Of a stretch of 64,000 nucleotides of DNA, positions 59,922 to 64,000 are shown piece after piece. The stretch's first letter is position 1; each line of letters begins with the position of its first letter. Source of the stretch: Nocardioides pocheonensis (GTDB lineage: Bacteria > Actinomycetota > Actinomycetes > Propionibacteriales > Nocardioidaceae); NCBI RefSeq assembly GCF_003725535.1, contig NZ_RJSF01000044.1, positions 275,662-339,661 of the forward strand. Direction: 5' to 3'. The notes beneath the pieces were generated by a model. The model was not told where the DNA came from. It saw only the letters and a list, made by a program, of their open reading frames with translations, and made no database searches. The position numbers were made by a program, and so were the translations under genes.

Positions 59922-61682
59922 TCAGCGGTCGTAGTAGTCCGTCCGGGCCTGGAGGGCGTGCTGGTCCTCGCCGGCCAGCCAGGTGTCCCTGGTCTGCAGG
60001 TCGGCCGGCAGCGGCACCCGACAGGCCGCGCCCTTGCAGTCCTTGTACTGCTCCCACAGCCGGGCCATCTCGTCCCGGACCGCGGCGTAGCGCGGGTCGG
60101 AGTAGACGCTGTCCAGCTCGTTGGGATCGGCCATCTCGTCGTACAGCTCCGCGTCGCCGTTGGCGTAGCGGACCAGCTTCCACCGCCCCACGCGCAGCCC
60201 GGACGTCGTCAGGCCGGTGGGCAGGTCGGTCCACCGCTTGCGGTGCACGTCCTTGATCAGTCCCTCGGTCACGACGGGGATCGTCCACGGCTGGTCCGGG
60301 CCGGTCATCTCGGGCAGGTTCGAGGAGCCGTCCATGTCCGGCAGCGGCTTCGCGCCGGCCAGGTCGAGCACGGTGGCGGTGAGGTCCATCGTGGTGATCG
60401 GGTGGTAGCGGATGCCCTGCTCGATGCCGGGTCCGGCCACCTGGAGCGGCACGTGGAGCACGGGCTCGTGGGCCTTGATCTTGCCCTCGCGCTGCCGGTG
60501 CTCGCCGAGGTAGTAGCCGTTGTCGGAGGTGAACACGATCACCGTGTTGTCGTACTCGCCGGTCGCCTTGAGGCGCTGGACGATCTTGCCGAACTCCACG
60601 TCCCAGGCGTAGATCGACTCCGCGCGCTGCCGGGCGACGTCGCGCAGCCGCTGCTTCTCGACCGGCACCATCTCGCGCCACTTGCGGATGTTCTGCGGCT
60701 TGTCGCTGACGTCGGCCTCGGAGGGACCGTGGAGCGGAACGCCCGGCGCGTGGGTGATCTGGCGGTCGAACCGGCCCTTGACCCAGTCCGGGCGCGCGGG
60801 GCTCGGGAACTGCTGCAGCCAGTACTTCGACTCGCGGTACGGCGGCGGGTCGTCGCTCTCGACCGGGTCGCCGATGTGCGGCGCGACCGGGGTCACCCAC
60901 ATGAAGAACGGCTTGTCGTCGCGGTGGTACTTGGTGATCAGGCCACGCACCTCGTCGCCGATCACCGTCGAGGAGTACTGCCCCGTGTGCGGCACCGTGC
61001 GTCCGTTGATGTTCTGGGTGAACGCGAAGTAGTTGTAGGTGTTGCCCCAGTTGGGCGACCAGCGAGGGAACGGCGTCTCGATCCCGACCATCCAGTCGGT
61101 CCAGCCCGCGGGCACGTAGTGCTCGGACGGGCCGCCGGTGACCCGCGACGGCTGGAGGCCGTACTGGTTGAGGTACTTGCCGACCAGCGCGGTGTCGTAG
61201 CCGGCGTCCTGCATCCGGCCGCCGATGGTCAGGTGGTCGTCGAGGGCGCCGAACCCGTACGGCGCCGTGTGGTAGAGCACCCCGTGGTTGTGGGCGTACT
61301 TCCCGAGCAGGAAGCTCGCGCGGGCCGGGCAGCACAGCGGGTACGGCGAGAACGAGTTGCGGAAGTCCAGGCCGCGGTCGCGCACGTAGCGGCGCGCGTT
61401 GGGGGCGAAGCGCAGCTCGTCGGAGCGCATGTCGTCGAGCATCACGACCATGATGTTCGGCTTGGTGGCCGACGCGGGGCCACCGACGGTCCGGCCGTTC
61501 GGGTGCTCGCCGGGCGGGGGGACCGAGACTCCTGCCCGGTGCCCACCGGTCGCAGCGTGGCCGGGTCGCCCGGCGTACAGCGCGACCAGCGCGGCCAGGC
61601 AGGCGAACGCCGCGACCGCCGCCACCAGGACGGTCCGCGTGCGCGCGTCGGTGGGACGGGTGAGCACGATGCATGAGAACAC
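59922..61682 (-). CDS. Exported or membrane-anchored sulfatase
   Basis: The roughly 586-aa alkaline-phosphatase-superfamily sulfatase has an N-terminal anchor (VLVAAVAAFACLAALVALYAG), NIMVVMLDDMRSDEL (metal Asp pair), the formylglycine motif CCPARASFLLGKYAHNHGV (C-x-P-x-R), FTSDNGYYLGEHR and LHVPLQVAGPG. It hydrolyses sulfate esters outside the membrane after a maturation enzyme converts the first Cys to formylglycine. The start is uncertain: GTG 61682 or GTG 61667. Confidence 0.88.
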   Translation of the reverse strand: MFSCIVLTRPTDARTRTVLVAAVAAFACLAALVALYAGRPGHAATGGHRAGVSVPPPGEHPNGRTVGGPASATKPNIMVVMLDDMRSDELRFAPNARRYVRDRGLDFRNSFSPYPLCCPARASFLLGKYAHNHGVLYHTAPYGFGALDDHLTIGGRMQDAGYDTALVGKYLNQYGLQPSRVTGGPSEHYVPAGWTDWMVGIETPFPRWSPNWGNTYNYFAFTQNINGRTVPHTGQYSSTVIGDEVRGLITKYHRDDKPFFMWVTPVAPHIGDPVESDDPPPYRESKYWLQQFPSPARPDWVKGRFDRQITHAPGVPLHGPSEADVSDKPQNIRKWREMVPVEKQRLRDVARQRAESIYAWDVEFGKIVQRLKATGEYDNTVIVFTSDNGYYLGEHRQREGKIKAHEPVLHVPLQVAGPGIEQGIRYHPITTMDLTATVLDLAGAKPLPDMDGSSNLPEMTGPDQPWTIPVVTEGLIKDVHRKRWTDLPTGLTTSGLRVGRWKLVRYANGDAELYDEMADPNELDSVYSDPRYAAVRDEMARLWEQYKDCKGAACRVPLPADLQTRDTWLAGEDQHALQARTDYYDR

Positions 61683-61867
61683 GGCGGAGGCACCCTTCGG
61701 AGAGGAACGACGAAAGTCTACCGTTGCACTACACAATGGCTCGTCCACAGGTGGGCCCCGAGAATTCACGTGTTCCTGCTGACGCCGGGGCGGAGGCCGG
61801 GATAGGAAGGACCTCACACGGCGCGCCGGCTCTCGGGGGCGTCGATCTTCTCGGAGGAGACACCGGC

Positions 61868-64000
61868 ATGTCCCAGCGCGTCCTTGCAGTCAGCCTGCGC
61901 GCCGCAATTGCTGCGGCGCTGGCCACCACCGGCTCGCTGGCGGCGGCCGGCACGTCGTCGGCCTCGACCACCGGCGCCGGCGTCGTGATCTCGGAGGTCT
62001 ACGGCGCCGGGGGCAACACCGGTGCGGCGTACGACCACGACTACGTCGAGCTGTTCAACCCGACGAACGCGCCGGTGAGCCTGGCCGGGATGTCGGTGCA
62101 GTACCGCTCGGCGACGGGCACCGGGAACCCGACGGGCGTCACTGCGCTGACCGGCTCGATCGGCGCGAAGAGCTACTACCTGGTCGCCGAGGGCAGCGGT
62201 GGGGCCAACGGCGCTCCGCTGCCGACGGCGAACGTCACCGGTGCCGTCAACATGAGCGCCTCGGCCGGGACGGTCTTCCTGGCCAACCAGGCGACGGCTC
62301 TGACCGCCCCGCCGACGGGGTCGGTCACCGGCAATCCCGCCGTCGCCGACCTGGTCGGCTTCGGCACCAGCAACACCTTCGAGGCTGCCGCAGCCCCTGC
62401 GCAGTCGGCCACGACCTCGATCGCCCGCGACGCCGCCGGCAAGGACACCGACAGCAACGCCGCCGACCTGGTCGCCGGGCCGGGCACGCCCGGTGAGGCG
62501 CCGGGTGGATCGGCGGAGCCGCCGGCCACGGCGCTGCCGATCGCGGACATCCAGGGCCCCACCGACGTGAGCCCGTACGTCGGGCAGGCGGTCTCGACCG
62601 ACGGGGTGGTCACCGCGGCGTACCCGACGGGCGGGTTCAACGGCTTCTACCTGCAGACCGGCGGCACCGGGGGTGACCTCGACCTCGGCACGCACACGAA
62701 GTCGGACGGGATCTTCGTCTTCTCCTCCGCGGCCGCCTCCGCGGTGCACCTCGGCGACCACGTGCAGGTGACCGGCAAGGTCGCCGAGTTCAACGGGCTG
62801 ACCGAGCTCGTCCCGGCCGCCGCGTCCGACGTCAGCGCCCTCGCCTCCCCGGCGCCGGCGGTGAAGCCGGCGACCGTGGCGTGGCCGCGGACCGACGCGG
62901 CCCGCGAGTCGCTGGAGGGGATGCTGGTCGACCTGCAGGGGCCGTTCACCGTCGCGGACAACTACAGCCTCAACCAGTACGCCGAGATCGGGCTCGCCTC
63001 GGGCACCGAGCCGCTGTGGCAGCCGACCGAGGTCGCCGACCCGCACGACGCCGCCGCGATCACGGCCGTGAACGCCGACAACGCGGCCCGCAAGGTCACG
63101 CTCGACGACGGTGCGACCACGAACTTCCTGACCACCGGCAAGAACACGGCGCTGCCGTGGCTCACCCAGGACCACCAGATCCGGGTCGGTGCGACGGCGT
63201 CGTTCACGGCGCCGCTGGTCGTGGACTACCGCAACGGGCTCTGGAAGCTCCAGCCGACCGGCCAGCTCACGGCAGCTGCCGCCGCGCCGGTGTCCTTCGC
63301 CCACACCCGCACCGAGGCGCCCGCCCCCGTCGGCGGTGATGTGCAGATCGCGTCGTTCAACGTGCTCAACTACTTCCCGACCACGGGCGCCGACTACGTC
63401 GCGTCGGGCGGCACCTGCACCTGGTACGACGACCGCGTCGGTGAGCACGTCACCGTGCGGGACTGCACCGGCCCGAACGGCGAGCCCGGTCCGCGCGGCG
63501 CGGCCGACGCCGGCGACCTGGCCCGCCAGCAGGCGAAGATCGTGCGCGCGATCAACGGCCTCGGTGCCGACGTCGTCTCGCTCGAGGAGATCGAGAACTC
63601 CGCGAAGTTCGGGCTGCCGCGCGACGCCGCGGTCAGCACCTTGGTCGACGCGCTCAACGCGGCCGCCGGCGCCGGCACCTGGAGCTACGTGTCCACCCCG
63701 TCGAACATCGGCGACCAGGCCGACGAGGACGTCATCCGGACCGCGTTCCTCTACCGCACCTCGGTCGTCGCCCCGGTCGGTGAGTCCGTCGTCGACGACG
63801 CTCCCGAGTTCGATGTGGCCCGCGACCCGCTGGCGCAGACCTTCCAGCCCGTCGGCCGCACGAGTGCCTCGCGCTTCGTGGTGATCGTCAACCACTTCAA
63901 GTCCAAGGGCTCCGGCCCCGACGACGGCACCGGGCAGGGCAACTCGAACCCCCAGCGGGTCGCGCAGGCCCAGCAGCTGGTCACCTTCGCCGACCAGGTC
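61868..64000 (+). CDS. Secreted ExeM/NucH-type nuclease with lamin-tail domain (3' end cut)
   Basis: The visible 711 codons begin with a signal peptide (VSLRAAIAAALATTGSLAAAG, cut near residue 30). A lamin-tail domain follows (GVVISEVYGAGGNTGAAYDHDYVELFN, about 35-160), then an OB-like part (IADIQGPTDVSPYVGQAVSTDGVVT). The endonuclease/exonuclease/phosphatase domain begins at VQIASFNVLNYFPTT with Glu in VVSLEEIENS and NHFKSKGSG. These enzymes degrade extracellular DNA. GGAGGA lies about 9 bases before the ATG at 61868. The gene runs off the window; no stop seen. Confidence 0.9.
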   Translation, partial: MSQRVLAVSLRAAIAAALATTGSLAAAGTSSASTTGAGVVISEVYGAGGNTGAAYDHDYVELFNPTNAPVSLAGMSVQYRSATGTGNPTGVTALTGSIGAKSYYLVAEGSGGANGAPLPTANVTGAVNMSASAGTVFLANQATALTAPPTGSVTGNPAVADLVGFGTSNTFEAAAAPAQSATTSIARDAAGKDTDSNAADLVAGPGTPGEAPGGSAEPPATALPIADIQGPTDVSPYVGQAVSTDGVVTAAYPTGGFNGFYLQTGGTGGDLDLGTHTKSDGIFVFSSAAASAVHLGDHVQVTGKVAEFNGLTELVPAAASDVSALASPAPAVKPATVAWPRTDAARESLEGMLVDLQGPFTVADNYSLNQYAEIGLASGTEPLWQPTEVADPHDAAAITAVNADNAARKVTLDDGATTNFLTTGKNTALPWLTQDHQIRVGATASFTAPLVVDYRNGLWKLQPTGQLTAAAAAPVSFAHTRTEAPAPVGGDVQIASFNVLNYFPTTGADYVASGGTCTWYDDRVGEHVTVRDCTGPNGEPGPRGAADAGDLARQQAKIVRAINGLGADVVSLEEIENSAKFGLPRDAAVSTLVDALNAAAGAGTWSYVSTPSNIGDQADEDVIRTAFLYRTSVVAPVGESVVDDAPEFDVARDPLAQTFQPVGRTSASRFVVIVNHFKSKGSGPDDGTGQGNSNPQRVAQAQQLVTFADQV

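Overview
The window is high-GC DNA in which almost every gene has G or C at third positions, GTG starts are frequent and 4-base stop/start overlaps are common. The PknA/PknB-PbpA-RodA-PstP-FHA cluster, CrgA and DUF881 point to Actinomycetota, most likely Nocardioides or a close relative. The genus is an inference; no 16S gene is present.

Core block (about 0.1-18.9 kb). crgA (here apparently two fused CrgA repeats), a DUF881 protein and a YibE/F protein lie at the left edge. Then come two small membrane proteins, a NarL-type two-component pair and a three-gene exported/lipoprotein operon. The seven-gene minus-strand operon fhaA-fhaB-pstP-rodA-pbpA-pknA-pknB follows; it controls and builds the septal and side-wall peptidoglycan. 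An 81-bp copy of the 3' end of pknB lies on the far side of the three-gene operon, so that operon sits between two copies of the same sequence. tRNA-Leu(CAG) closes the block.

Island array (about 18.94-47.67 kb, perhaps to 56.47 kb). The last part of the tRNA-Leu gene and the bases after it (28 bp) recur exactly at 36,358 and 47,647. They bound two units. Unit 1 (17.4 kb) carries PHA synthase and a depolymerase-like hydrolase, a NitT/TauT-type ABC importer, an acyl-CoA ligase, a CocE-type hydrolase, a PucR-type regulator, and lyase, CoA-transferase, MBL and cyclase genes. Unit 2 (11.3 kb) is a LacI-controlled glucoside-utilisation cassette: sugar ABC importer, GH13, GH3 and glucokinase. The cargo is unrelated, yet both units share their ends. 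Each left end has an inverted pair of 10-bp iterons about 85-89 bp from the core and a GTGCACCC-type palindrome about 210-225 bp from it. Each right end has three direct 10-bp iterons exactly 58 bp, and a palindrome exactly 95 bp, from the core. No integrase, excisionase or conjugation gene is visible. This looks like a tandem array of recombinase-less, trans-mobilised catabolic cassettes at one tRNA gene, and it is the most notable feature of the window.

Aromatic-catabolism block (47.85-56.34 kb). A coupled minus-strand operon encodes an FAD hydroxylase, an extradiol-type dioxygenase, a fumarylacetoacetase-family hydrolase, an SDR, a C-C hydrolase-like enzyme and a cyclase-family protein. 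A divergent LysR regulator and an MFS transporter follow. A weak tRNA-end remnant and a strong terminator mark its right side.

Right flank (56.5-64.0 kb). This holds an LPETG surface protein, two GNAT acetyltransferases, a YitT-type membrane protein, a PNPOx-fold protein, an exported sulfatase, and a secreted ExeM/NucH-type nuclease cut by the window edge.
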